Of a DNA stretch of 37,934 nucleotides, positions 1-8,701 are shown one piece after another. Within the stretch, counting starts at the first letter, position 1, and the number at the start of each line of letters is the position of its first letter. The stretch is from Chitinispirillia bacterium. Lineage in GTDB: Bacteria; Fibrobacterota; Chitinivibrionia; Chitinivibrionales; Chitinispirillaceae. The notes below the pieces were generated by a model. That model saw only the letters and a list, made by a program, of their open reading frames with translations. It searched no databases and was not told the origin of the DNA. The DNA lies in assembly GCA_009786415.1 (NCBI GenBank), contig WQTH01000012.1:1-37934 (forward strand), given 5' to 3'. Made by a program: the position numbers and the translations under genes.

Positions 1-391
1 GGTCATCATCCACCGCGCCGCTACGTTGATATGTATGCTCTTTGGCAAGTTGGTCGAGAATGACTTCGGTGCGGTCAACGGCAAGATATCTATCGCTCCC
101 GCTGATAACCCTCGCAAGCTCTCCGCCCATGATATTGTGTACGCCTTGTGCGCCCTGCGGTTCGTCCCCCGCCATATAGATAGCCACAGCCTGCTTGCCC
201 TGTTCGGCGGCTACGCTGTCAAGCGCGGCGGACGACTGCGGCGTGAGCTTCGTGCCGTCGGGTTCGAAGTTGACCGCCACTAATTCCGAACGAAATTCAG
301 CCGTACTGTAGACCGGTTTAGAATCCTGCGCGTCTTGGGCGAGGGTTGCGGTGCAGAGGAGCGCAATAAAGAACAACGTCTGTCTCTTCAT
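1..391 (-). CDS. Partial secreted/periplasmic protein of the CsgG/LpoB-like type common in Fibrobacter (C-terminus beyond window edge)
   Basis: Reverse-strand frame open from ATG at 391 to the window edge: MKRQTLFFIALLCTATLAQDAQDSKPVYSTAEFRSELVAVNFEPDGTKLTPQSSAALDSVAAEQGKQAVAIYMAGDEPQGAQGVHNIMGGELARVISGSDRYLAVDRTEVILDQLAKEHTYQRSGAVDDD. It has a signal peptide and the 'Y.AVDRT..IL..L.KE..YQRSGAVDDD' pattern I associate with this family. Missing from the ORF track because it lacks a stop in the window. Confidence 0.6.
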   Translation of the reverse strand, partial: MKRQTLFFIALLCTATLAQDAQDSKPVYSTAEFRSELVAVNFEPDGTKLTPQSSAALDSVAAEQGKQAVAIYMAGDEPQGAQGVHNIMGGELARVISGSDRYLAVDRTEVILDQLAKEHTYQRSGAVDDD

Positions 392-597
392 TTAATAAAG
401 GTTCCTGTCTTTGCAAAAAAAGGTTTATATTACCCTGTAGGCCGCGTTTTTGCGGTTTTCAGATTCAAAATCAGCGTTTTGCCAGCTATGTCTCAGTCTC
501 AAAAAGGTACTCCGTAGACAGTTTGCAGTCCGCCGCCAGTCTCTGGCCTTCCGGCAACTGGATCGTTTTTGACGCTTTTTGCGCCCGGTACTCTTGT

Positions 598-722
598 ATG
601 GATATCCCCACTCAGCGATCTGCTCGCAGGTATGCCCCTGACAGGCCTGCCGTTAGGCTGAGGAGGTACTGGTTTTTAGCATTTCCTTCACCATTTCTGG
701 TTTCCCTTTCTTCAAATTCCAT
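598..722 (-). pseudogene. Possible decayed C-terminal remnant of an Rpn/PD-(D/E)XK nuclease-type gene
   Basis: The reverse strand reads '...CEQIAEW' in one frame and 'VGISIQEYRAQK' in the next, joining to 'EQIAEW-VGISIQE', a C-terminal motif type seen in Rpn-family proteins. Frameshift and stop indicate decay. Confidence 0.3.
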
Positions 723-843
723 ACATATTTTAGTATCAATATAATAAATGCACCTACGAAATACTATCATTTTATTTCTTTTGCTCGGTTTTTGTTGGCG
801 CGGGAACGCAGGTCTTTTTTGCAAAAAATAGTATACTGTTTAT

Positions 844-1200
844 ATGAACGAGGAAAAGCCAATGCCCATAAAAACGCCGAAAAATACGTATATCGCGGAG
901 GCGCGGTCTCGTCTCGGTATGGTACAAAAACAGTTAGCACCGTTGATTGGCACGTCCGAAGACACACTATCGCACTATGAAACCGGCAGGCGCCAACCGT
1001 CGAAGTATGTATTAGATAAGGTTCGCCGCCTGCTGATAGACCGTGGGCTGGCTAACGAGCCTTGTTCCCCTGTAGAAGAGAAGCTATTGGAAGAGTTCCG
1101 CCTGTTACCCCAGTCCGATCAGGAGCGATTCTCAGGCATATTGCACAGCCTGACGGAAACGTACCGCAAAAAGCCAAAGCGCAAATCCACACCGGGCTGA
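844..1200 (+). CDS. XRE-family helix-turn-helix transcriptional regulator (start may be 862)
   Basis: 'IAEARSRLGMVQKQLAPLIGTSEDTLSHYETGRRQPSKYVLDKVRRLL' is a canonical HTH_3/XRE pattern. Confidence 0.8.
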   Translation: MNEEKPMPIKTPKNTYIAEARSRLGMVQKQLAPLIGTSEDTLSHYETGRRQPSKYVLDKVRRLLIDRGLANEPCSPVEEKLLEEFRLLPQSDQERFSGILHSLTETYRKKPKRKSTPG

Positions 1201-1329
1201 TATGGTATAGCGGGCCCCGCCGGCTTGTTGCGGCCGCCACGAGTTCCTCCCGTTCCTGTCCCCATCCTATCATAAAAAACCGCTCTCACCCCCTTTCCAT
1301 AATATTATATTGGATTAGGGCCGCAGAAT

Positions 1330-1575
1330 GCCCCTGATGACGGGATTATCGACCTCGAACTCACAGTCACTATGTATAATATAAACCACGGCCATAATGA
1401 AAATATCGTTAGGGGTTGCGCAACCATCCACGAATATAGTATATTTATTAATATGACACGTGAATACCGCAAAACGATGAGCTTAGAAGAGGCTATTCAA
1501 AAGGCGGTTGCTGACTGTATCGAACAGAACGTGCTGAGAAACGTTCTGAAGCAGATTATCTCCGGCACCTGGTAA
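1330..1575 (+). pseudogene. C-terminal fragment of an Rpn-family (PD-(D/E)XK nuclease / transposase-like) protein
   Basis: Open frame reads DDGIIDLELTVTMYNINHGHNENIVRGCATIHEYSIFINMTREYRKTMSLEEAIQKAVADCIEQNVLRNVLKQ, matching the characteristic 'V.VYNIN.GHN..L...C..L.EYS.FI...REY.K.M.LEEAI..AV..CIE..IL..FL' region. The N-terminal nuclease part is absent. Confidence 0.65.
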
Positions 1576-1616
1576 CCGAACGGTGGTTGGCAAGGATAAA
1601 AAGCGAGCGATATAAA

Positions 1617-3041
1617 ATGAAAAAAACAAAATCAACCGGGCGAAATACCGGATCACCGCCGTCAAACTTCATCACGCTGCTGGTATGCGCGGCGATGCTC
1701 TTATTGCTGCCTGCCGCCGCACAGGTTCACGCCAACCCTGCCGACTCCGCCGGCACGCCCAAACAGCGCGTTGAGCAGGAGTTCCAGCGGCTTGAGGGGG
1801 CGCTCAACCGCTACATCCAAAACGATGTGCTGAAATCGACCAACCTCGACCAGATGAACCAGAAGCTGCACGACTTCATGCGGGAGAACCCCGGCGTGGC
1901 GCGCATACTGCGGGTAAACGCGGGCGGGCACAGCGTCAACGACATTTCGGCAGACTCGCCGCGGTCGGCGCCGTCGCGCAACATCAGCGCGCAGGCGTGG
2001 TTCAAGCAGATCACGCAGACGCGGCGGGGCTACTACAGCATGGACGCCGACTCAACAGGCGGCTCGGTCTCGCTCTTCTACGCCTGGCCGCTTTTCGCCG
2101 GGCCCAACCGCGACGTATTCTCCGGCGCGGTGGCGGCGCTCATAGACTTCACGGCGGCGGCGGCGCTCATTGAAAACGCGCCCCCGTTCCAGGTCGCCTA
2201 CCGCGGCAAGGCCTTCTTCCAGCACGACTGGGACGAGGTCGACTACACCGAAGAGCCGCTTGAAATACGCGGCAGCAGAGACCTTACTATACGCACGATG
2301 AAACCGATAGCCACCCGGCTCGACCCTATAGCTCAAACGGCGCCGCCGTCACGAAGAAACCGAGCGGCAGTTTCAGAAAGCGACGGTGACGATAAAGTCG
2401 AGGAAGAAGCGGCATCATCAACAGGCGAAAAGACGGTCAGGGGCAATACAGCCATATTCGGCATACCCGTCAACAAGGCGCTGCTTGTGCTTATGGTGCT
2501 CGTCGTAGCGCTGCTGGCTTACTCGGTATTAAAGGGGCGCGGCGGGAAAAAGCGGTTCACGCGGGATGAGCCGGCGCCGCCGGAGAAACCAACTGAAGAT
2601 GTGGTTATCGTCAATCTGGCCGATAGAAAAAATGAAACACCTGCGCCGGCAAATGCCGGGATGGAAGCGGGTATGATGTGGCCGGGGGCGATGGCCGAAA
2701 CTGTGGCGGAGACGGAGATGCCGGCAGCGCCCTTGCCGAGAAAGAAGCCTACGCGGACGCAGGAGATACTTGCCGAAGTCTCGGACGATATCAAGCTTGA
2801 TGATTATATTCTGCCGCCGCAGCCATCGTTCTATAAGGCGTCGTATGCGGCGGAGGCCGACGCGCAGGCGCAGTGGGAGAGGAACAGGCGCGGGGAAGAG
2901 CGGCGGGATTCGGATAAAGAGCAGCAGGTTATAATTACAAAGATGCTGCAGCTGATCCGTGAGGATTTTATGATCATGGACAAGAAGATTCAGATATTGT
3001 CGCAGAGGATTAACGATATTGAGAGATATTTAAATAATTAG
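1617..3041 (+). CDS. Signal-peptide/single-TM protein with possible Cache/PDC-like sensor region and C-terminal coiled coil
   Basis: Signal peptide (LLVCAAMLLLLPAAAQVHA), extracytoplasmic region with 'AWFKQITQTRRGYYSMDADSTGGSVSLFYAWPLF', TM 'ALLVLMVLVVALLAYSVL', and cytoplasmic tail ending in an amphipathic helix. ORF track start 1587; ATG at 1617 fits better. Confidence 0.55.
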   Translation: MKKTKSTGRNTGSPPSNFITLLVCAAMLLLLPAAAQVHANPADSAGTPKQRVEQEFQRLEGALNRYIQNDVLKSTNLDQMNQKLHDFMRENPGVARILRVNAGGHSVNDISADSPRSAPSRNISAQAWFKQITQTRRGYYSMDADSTGGSVSLFYAWPLFAGPNRDVFSGAVAALIDFTAAAALIENAPPFQVAYRGKAFFQHDWDEVDYTEEPLEIRGSRDLTIRTMKPIATRLDPIAQTAPPSRRNRAAVSESDGDDKVEEEAASSTGEKTVRGNTAIFGIPVNKALLVLMVLVVALLAYSVLKGRGGKKRFTRDEPAPPEKPTEDVVIVNLADRKNETPAPANAGMEAGMMWPGAMAETVAETEMPAAPLPRKKPTRTQEILAEVSDDIKLDDYILPPQPSFYKASYAAEADAQAQWERNRRGEERRDSDKEQQVIITKMLQLIREDFMIMDKKIQILSQRINDIERYLNN

Positions 3042-3064
3042 GGGCGGCCGGATACGGCCGCCCC
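3041..3064. repeat. Perfect palindrome GGGGCGGCCG-GATA-CGGCCGCCCC (terminator or REP-like)
   Basis: 10-bp perfect arms with 4-nt loop between convergent genes. Confidence 0.8.
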
Positions 3065-3086
3065 GCTGCCTCAACATCAACAACAA

Positions 3087-4547
3087 TCAAAAATCATTAT
3101 CAATTATCGCTATACCGCGGCGGCATAACTCGCGGGCGTAGTCGGTCCAGGTGCCCTGACCCCAGTACCTGAAACAGCTGGTCTGAGATACCAACAGATA
3201 ATATAGCGCGTTGCGGAACTTGGGTGTATCGGGCGATACCTTCGAGGTCAGGACCTTTTGGGCGAACTTCGCGCTCAGCTGGTTCATCGGATCCAAAACG
3301 TTCTGGTAGCCCTTTACCCACGAGAGGTCGTTGGTCCAGCTGCCGCCGTCCATGTTGAAGCGGCCGTCCTCCTTTTTGAGCTCCTCTATTGCCTGCGCCA
3401 CGTCAAGTTTCTTGCCGCCTGAGGCCAGTTTGTCCCAAATCTTCTTCTGCTGGGCAGGCTGTATCACCGGGAAATCTTTCTCGGTAATGCCCATCGCCTC
3501 AAGGTGCTCAAGGTACTCGGTCACGTTCATCATAGGCGTGTCGGTGCCGGAGGCCTCCCTCGCTACCTGATTGAACATCGGCGGGAACTCGTTCATCATC
3601 ACGCCGCCGTTCTCGCCGTCGGCGATCTGGGCCACGAGCTGCGGGATGTCCTTGCCGGCGAGCTTGGTGCGCGCCATGCTCTTTGCCTCGTAGTACGGCT
3701 GCATCTGGGCGACGAGCTTTGTGTCGCTGCCCTGCGTCTTGATAATGGCGGTTATAGAGACCTCTTCGCCCTTGGAGTTCTTGCATACGAGGCGGTTCGG
3801 GACATACTTCTGGTCCGGGCCGTGGCCGTTGTCGGGGCGCTCTACGGTGTGTTCCTGAACGAGAACCCACGTGAACCCGCATTCCTTAAGCGTCTTGACG
3901 AATTCGTACGCGATGTCGGGGTGGTTGGGCAGCGCCATCTCCGACGGCGAGAAGCCGCGCACGCGCTTGAGGGCGTCTATACCGAAAATCGCCGCGAAGT
4001 TGCTCTGCCACGCCTTTACGTGCAGGCGGTAGTCCTGAAACGGCGTAGACGGCGCGACGGCGTGGCCCCACGGGCAGCCCAGCCACTCAACGGTGTGCCA
4101 CAAGTTCGGGTCGCAGGTTATATGCTTCAGCGAGTCGAAAACGTCGTGCAGGCCCATCTTCCTCAGGCCGAACAGGAGCTCGCCGGAGTATTCGAGCATC
4201 ACGCGCGGCTCCTTGCCCTCGCCTATGAGCTGCGGGATGAACTCGCCTATGCGCTTGTAGCACCAGTGGAAGACCGGGGCGTTGTGGTTATCGCCAACGC
4301 CCTGATTATCCATCATGTGCTGGAGGTTGCTGATGATGTCGGCAGTACCGAGGTCGTGGCCGCCGGCCGGGATCAACGGCTGGTGCATATGCAGGGCGAC
4401 CGCGGTCGCGCTCTTTATCCCGCCAAAATTGATCTTGCTCTTCTCGCCGGAAGAGAGGACGTTCTTGCTTCTGGACTTGACGGCATCCTCGACCTCTTTG
4501 AATGAAGAGATGTTTGGCAGGCCGTCGTCAAAAATTTCTGGTGACAT
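3087..4547 (-). CDS. Glycoside hydrolase family 57 (amylase/4-alpha-glucanotransferase/branching-like)
   Basis: N-terminal 'VALHMHQPLIPAG', 'MLEYSGELL', 'GFSPSEMALP' fit GH57 conserved regions. Next to glycogen synthase. Confidence 0.85.
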   Translation of the reverse strand: MSPEIFDDGLPNISSFKEVEDAVKSRSKNVLSSGEKSKINFGGIKSATAVALHMHQPLIPAGGHDLGTADIISNLQHMMDNQGVGDNHNAPVFHWCYKRIGEFIPQLIGEGKEPRVMLEYSGELLFGLRKMGLHDVFDSLKHITCDPNLWHTVEWLGCPWGHAVAPSTPFQDYRLHVKAWQSNFAAIFGIDALKRVRGFSPSEMALPNHPDIAYEFVKTLKECGFTWVLVQEHTVERPDNGHGPDQKYVPNRLVCKNSKGEEVSITAIIKTQGSDTKLVAQMQPYYEAKSMARTKLAGKDIPQLVAQIADGENGGVMMNEFPPMFNQVAREASGTDTPMMNVTEYLEHLEAMGITEKDFPVIQPAQQKKIWDKLASGGKKLDVAQAIEELKKEDGRFNMDGGSWTNDLSWVKGYQNVLDPMNQLSAKFAQKVLTSKVSPDTPKFRNALYYLLVSQTSCFRYWGQGTWTDYARELCRRGIAIIDNDF

Positions 4548-4575
4548 TTGCTGTAATTCCTTTCAATGTCAGTGT

Positions 4576-4637
4576 TAAAAAATCAAAATCATTAAAATCA
4601 AAGTCATTAAAATTAAAGTCAAAATCAAAGTCAAATT
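4576..4637. repeat. AT-rich degenerate tandem repeat, unit approx. AAAATCAAAGTCATT
   Basis: aaaatcaaaatcattaaaatcaaagtcattaaaattaaagtcaaaatcaaagtcaaattc read directly in the glgA-GH57 intergenic region. Confidence 0.75.
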
Positions 4638-4645
4638 CTATTTAT

Positions 4646-4703
4646 GGGCGGGGGCTTCCGCCCCCTTTTGACAGGGGGGTGGAAGCCCCCCGCAACGCCC
4701 CCC
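4646..4703. repeat. Complex GC-rich hairpin / nested inverted repeats between glgA and GH57
   Basis: GCGGGGGCTTCC...GGAAGCCCCCCGC outer arms (one-base bulge) enclosing GCCCCC ttttgaca GGGGGG; alternative local hairpin GGGGGC-TTCC-GCCCCC. Confidence 0.7.
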
Positions 4704-4733
4704 TCTTTCCGCAAAAACAGCGGTAACATCAAA

Positions 4734-6206
4734 CTATTTATGTCTGATCAATTCATATATATTCAAATAATGCGTTCCCGGATGGTTCCAGGAATAGTCG
4801 GCTTTCATGCCGTTTAGCATCAGACTGCGGAAGTCCTCCGGGTAATCATAGTAGAGGCCTATCGCGCGGTTCATGGCAGATTCTAAGCCGGCGTTGTTCA
4901 GGTCGTTGAATGTGAAGCCGTTGCGGGCGCTCATGTCTATGTGCGCGAAGTCCTTGTCGAATACCGTATCGGCAAGGCCGCCTACAGAACGGACTATGGG
5001 GATAGTGCCGTAGCGCAGGGCTATGAGCTGCGTCAGCCCGCACGGCTCAAAGGCGCTTGGGACTACGACCATGTCGGAGCCGGAGTAGATCAGGTGCGAC
5101 AACTCCTCGTTAAATCCTAATTCTATATGACAGTCAACACTTTGGCCCAATTGATTCCTCAAATGCGCGAACTGGTTGAAGGTCGCGTGGTTAGACGGGG
5201 AGCCAAGCAGCACGAACTGCGCGCCCCTCGACAAGGCGTAGTGCGCGGCGTGGCAGACGAGGCCGAGGCCCTTCTGTTCGTCCAAGCGGCCTATGTAGGA
5301 GATTATGGGCTTGTTGCTCTTGTAGAGCCAGAACCGGTCGCGCAGGGCGTCCTTGTTCTTGTACTTTTCGTCCACATTGTCTACACCGTACCTTGCCACC
5401 AGATACCCATCCAATTCGGGATTCCACGTATTGTAGTCTACCCCGTTAAGCACCCCGCCAAACTTGCCCTGATGCGTGTGCAGCGTACCTCCCAACCCGT
5501 GGCTCTGGCCGGTGTGGCGGGCCTCCCAGGCGTGTTTGGGGGATACGGTCGTCACGAAGTTGGAATATACTATGCCGCCCTTCATGCAGTTTAGGACCGA
5601 GGCGTTGCAGTCGTCCCTCAGCTGAGTGGGGCTGAAATAGTAGTCGGGGCGGCCAAGGCCGGTCGCGGCGAGTATATCGTGCCCGAATATGCCCTGGTGC
5701 TTGAAGTTGTGTATGGTGTAGCATACGCGCTGCCGCCACAGCCCGTGGTGCTGGTATATCTCGGCGAGCATCACCGGCAGCAGGCCCGTCTGCCAGTCGT
5801 GGCAGTGTATGATGTCGGGCTGCTTCCCGCTCTTCTGCAGGAACTCAAGCGCGGCCTTGCAGAAAAAGGCGTAGCGCATCACGTCGTCGTTGCAGCCGTA
5901 GAACGTGCCGCGGTTGAAGTATTTGTCGTTTGAGTGCGGCTCAATGAAAAAACACTTGCGCTCGTGGACGAACCCGAACCAGACCGAGCAGTGTATAGCG
6001 CCGCCGAACCAGGGAACCCAGAGGTCGTTGAAGCTCATGGTGAGGCCCCAAATCTGGTCATAGCGCATGCAATCGTACTTGGGAATGATGATTTCTACGT
6101 CGTTACCCCTGATGGCGTGCTCCCAGGAGAGCCCAAAGATGACATCGGCAAGCCCGCCTACCTTGGCTACAGGGGCGCACTCGGACGCAACGTGAACAAT
6201 GTACAT
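4734..6206 (-). CDS. glgA: Glycogen (starch) synthase, GT5 family
   Basis: MYIVHVASECAPVAKVGGLADVIFGL N-terminus; 'YIGRLDEQKGLGL', 'VPSAFEPCGLTQLIALRYGTIPIVRSVGGLADTV'. ORF track start 6236; ATG at 6206 begins the conserved N-terminus. Confidence 0.93.
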   Translation of the reverse strand: MYIVHVASECAPVAKVGGLADVIFGLSWEHAIRGNDVEIIIPKYDCMRYDQIWGLTMSFNDLWVPWFGGAIHCSVWFGFVHERKCFFIEPHSNDKYFNRGTFYGCNDDVMRYAFFCKAALEFLQKSGKQPDIIHCHDWQTGLLPVMLAEIYQHHGLWRQRVCYTIHNFKHQGIFGHDILAATGLGRPDYYFSPTQLRDDCNASVLNCMKGGIVYSNFVTTVSPKHAWEARHTGQSHGLGGTLHTHQGKFGGVLNGVDYNTWNPELDGYLVARYGVDNVDEKYKNKDALRDRFWLYKSNKPIISYIGRLDEQKGLGLVCHAAHYALSRGAQFVLLGSPSNHATFNQFAHLRNQLGQSVDCHIELGFNEELSHLIYSGSDMVVVPSAFEPCGLTQLIALRYGTIPIVRSVGGLADTVFDKDFAHIDMSARNGFTFNDLNNAGLESAMNRAIGLYYDYPEDFRSLMLNGMKADYSWNHPGTHYLNIYELIRHK

Positions 6207-6268
6207 ACAGCCACCCTTCTCCAGCGGACGGCCCAAACCGCCGCAATAAAATTTAAGGTATATAGACC

Positions 6269-6320
6269 CACGGCTGAATATTATGCCTGTGCAGTGGCGC
6301 GGATATAATATTTAGCCGTG
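6269..6320. promoter_or_regulatory. 16-bp inverted repeat (one mismatch, 20-nt spacer) in the divergent glgA/gerW-like intergenic region
   Basis: CACGGCTGAATATTAT ... ATAATATTTAGCCGTG. Confidence 0.55.
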
Positions 6321-6423
6321 TATTCAATAATCCCCCACAACTAATAAAAATACATTCCGCCGGGTGTAATAATATATATTTTAATGAAAGAGGGATTTTT
6401 ATTTTACCGTAGGGAGCGGCATC

Positions 6424-6852
6424 ATGGCATTACCGGACGTCATAAAGACAGCTTTGGAGCATATACAGCACATCGCGAAGGCGGAAACCATCTTCGGCGA
6501 GCCCATAACCGTGGGCGGCGTCACCCTGATCCCCGTCTCCCGCGTCTCCATAGGCTTCGCCGCCGGCGGGGCGGGCAAGGACGAAAAGAGCGCCTCCGGC
6601 GCCGGGGCCGGCGGCGGCGTCAACGTCACACCGGTCGCCTTAGTCTCCATATCCGGCCCGGAAATCAAGATCCACTCGTTAGAAAGCGGGGAAATAGACC
6701 TCGGAACCCTTTTGGCCAAAACGCCGGACGCAGTCAGAAAACTCGCCAAATACCTGAAAAAGAAGTTCGGTGACGACAAGGACGAAAAAAACGGCGGGGA
6801 CAGCGGCGGATCGAACGGGAAGGAACCCCCGAAAGAGACGCCTGAAGGTTGA
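6424..6852 (+). CDS. GerW/YtfJ-family protein
   Basis: 'ALEHIQHIAKAETIFGEPITVGGVTLIPVSRVSIGFAAGGAG' with Gly-rich centre and 'VTPVALVSISGPEIKIHSLESG' matches the GerW/YtfJ pattern. Confidence 0.85.
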   Translation: MALPDVIKTALEHIQHIAKAETIFGEPITVGGVTLIPVSRVSIGFAAGGAGKDEKSASGAGAGGGVNVTPVALVSISGPEIKIHSLESGEIDLGTLLAKTPDAVRKLAKYLKKKFGDDKDEKNGGDSGGSNGKEPPKETPEG

Positions 6853-6854
6853 TT

Positions 6855-7757
6855 ATGTTCGATACGGAAGACCCGCAAAACATATGGGTATCGCCCGACG
6901 CCCCCGACGGCGGCATGGGGACGCACGAATCCCCGTTTTCAGAAATATCGTCCGCCCTCAAAAGGGTCACCCCCGGCCAGCATATTATTTTGATGCCGGG
7001 TACGTACCAGGGCGACCTGACCGTAGACACCTCCGGCGAGGAGAAAGCCCCCGTTTACATCTCCGCGCAGAACCCCGGAGAGGCCGTTGTCGACAACGGA
7101 TGCTGGTATTTTTATGATACGTCAGACCTCGTTGTCTCCGGCATGGCCTTCAAAAACACCCGCCACGGCGCGATCTCCGTAATGGGCAAATGCCTGCGGA
7201 ACCGGTTCCACAACATCAATTTTATTGACTGCGGGACAGACGAAAAAGCCTCCTGCACCCTCTATTTCGGCGGCGCCGGGGGGCGGTTCAATATCGTGGA
7301 AGACTGCGTTTTCTCGCGCTCCGTCAACACCAAAAGCGTAGGGGCCGAAGCGGTCGTATCCGCGAAATCCGCCGCCATCAGCACCCAAAACGCGGCGGTG
7401 GGGCTTATGATATCCGACGGGGGCAGCGGCGCGCCGCTCACAAACTACGTGGTCAGGAACAACCGCTTCAGCGGCTACGACCGCGCGGTCATCGTAGGCT
7501 CCGGCGAATCGGAATTTGAGAGCGGGCACAGCGTAGACCTGAACAGGGTCGACGGCTGCGCGTGCGAGGGTATAGTAATAAAATGCGGCGATGTGCAGGC
7601 ACGCGGCAACGAAATCCGCAACTGCGCCGGAACCGCCATAGTGTTTGACGGCGGCGAGGGGTCGGAGGCAAACGGAAACCTGATATCGGGATGCGGCGGC
7701 GGGATAACCGTCAGCGGTATCAGCCACACTATCACAGGGAACCATATAACAAAATGA
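6855..7757 (+). CDS. Right-handed parallel beta-helix protein without evident signal peptide
   Basis: 'NIWVSPDAPDGGMGTHESPFSEISSALKRVTPGQHIILMPGTYQGDLTVDTSGEEKAPVYISAQNPGEAVVD' is a typical start of DUF1565/pectate-lyase-like beta-helices; later 'N.ISGCGGGITVSGISHTITGN' turns. Starts at TTG 6849 or ATG 6855. Confidence 0.8.
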   Translation: MFDTEDPQNIWVSPDAPDGGMGTHESPFSEISSALKRVTPGQHIILMPGTYQGDLTVDTSGEEKAPVYISAQNPGEAVVDNGCWYFYDTSDLVVSGMAFKNTRHGAISVMGKCLRNRFHNINFIDCGTDEKASCTLYFGGAGGRFNIVEDCVFSRSVNTKSVGAEAVVSAKSAAISTQNAAVGLMISDGGSGAPLTNYVVRNNRFSGYDRAVIVGSGESEFESGHSVDLNRVDGCACEGIVIKCGDVQARGNEIRNCAGTAIVFDGGEGSEANGNLISGCGGGITVSGISHTITGNHITK

Positions 7758-8701
7758 AAATCTTCATAACAGGCGGTACCGGGAACATAGGCCAATACGT
7801 GACATTGGCGGCTGCCGATAACGGGCACGAAGCGGTTGTGCTGACACGGTCGCCGGAAAAATATCCGTCTATGGCGCGAAAGGCAGCACTTGTTAAAGGC
7901 GTCATCACAAATTATGAATTGATGGCCGACTGCGTCAAAGGATGCGATGCCGTGATCCACATAGCGCTTGGGTGGGGGGACGAGCCGGTATCAATGCTAA
8001 CAAACGATACGGCGGCTACCGTCAAACTGTTGGAAATGTCCGAAAAAGCGGGCGTAAAAAAGTTCATCTACACCAGCAGCACCGCGGCTATGGGGCTTAT
8101 GCGGCCCGTCATGGAAGAGTCTATGGCCAATATCCCGGTTGACCTCTACGGCAGCACAAAAGCGGCGTCTGAGGCGTACGTGCTCGGCTTCAGAAAATAC
8201 TACGGGAGCGGCGGCGAGGTGTCTATGAAAAGGAACATCATCCGCCCCGGATACACGTACTCAACACCGCCGTGGGACGACGGGGTGACGCAGCCGGACT
8301 CGCGGTTCAGGGACATTGCGGACGCAATCGTCAACGATCAACCGGTAGCACTGACAAAGCACGACGGCACGCAGTTCATATCGGCGCGGGAGATCGCGCA
8401 ATTATATATGAAGTTGATTGAAAGCGATAAAAACGAAGAGGTCTACCTCGCCCTCGGCAACATGTTTACAAGCTGGGAACGTATAGCGATGATCGCGCTC
8501 GACGAATATCCGGAATCAAAATCCGAAATAATACTCAGGGATTTGGGATGGGGCGAGCAGCCGATGATGTTTGACATACGCAGGATGCAGAGGGATTTTG
8601 GGCTGTCGTTCGACAGCCAGAAGTATCTGCACGAACACATCAAATGGAATCTGGCCGAAGCGATAAAGAGAAAATCATCCCAGACAAAATATTGCCGCTG
8701 A
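7754..8701 (+). CDS. NAD(P)-dependent epimerase/dehydratase (extended SDR)
   Basis: MKIFITGGTGNIGQYV Rossmann motif; 'YTSSTAAMG', 'YGSTKAASE' YxxxK. Start overlaps the upstream stop (ATGA). Confidence 0.88.
   Translation: MKIFITGGTGNIGQYVTLAAADNGHEAVVLTRSPEKYPSMARKAALVKGVITNYELMADCVKGCDAVIHIALGWGDEPVSMLTNDTAATVKLLEMSEKAGVKKFIYTSSTAAMGLMRPVMEESMANIPVDLYGSTKAASEAYVLGFRKYYGSGGEVSMKRNIIRPGYTYSTPPWDDGVTQPDSRFRDIADAIVNDQPVALTKHDGTQFISAREIAQLYMKLIESDKNEEVYLALGNMFTSWERIAMIALDEYPESKSEIILRDLGWGEQPMMFDIRRMQRDFGLSFDSQKYLHEHIKWNLAEAIKRKSSQTKYCR

Noticed and set aside
3504-4505. 333-aa plus-strand ORF
   Set aside because: Antisense shadow of the GH57 gene; composition is typical of a GC-rich complementary frame and shows no family motif.
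6424-6852. Evidence that the organism sporulates
   Set aside because: GerW/YtfJ-like proteins also occur in non-sporulating lineages, and no other sporulation gene is present.
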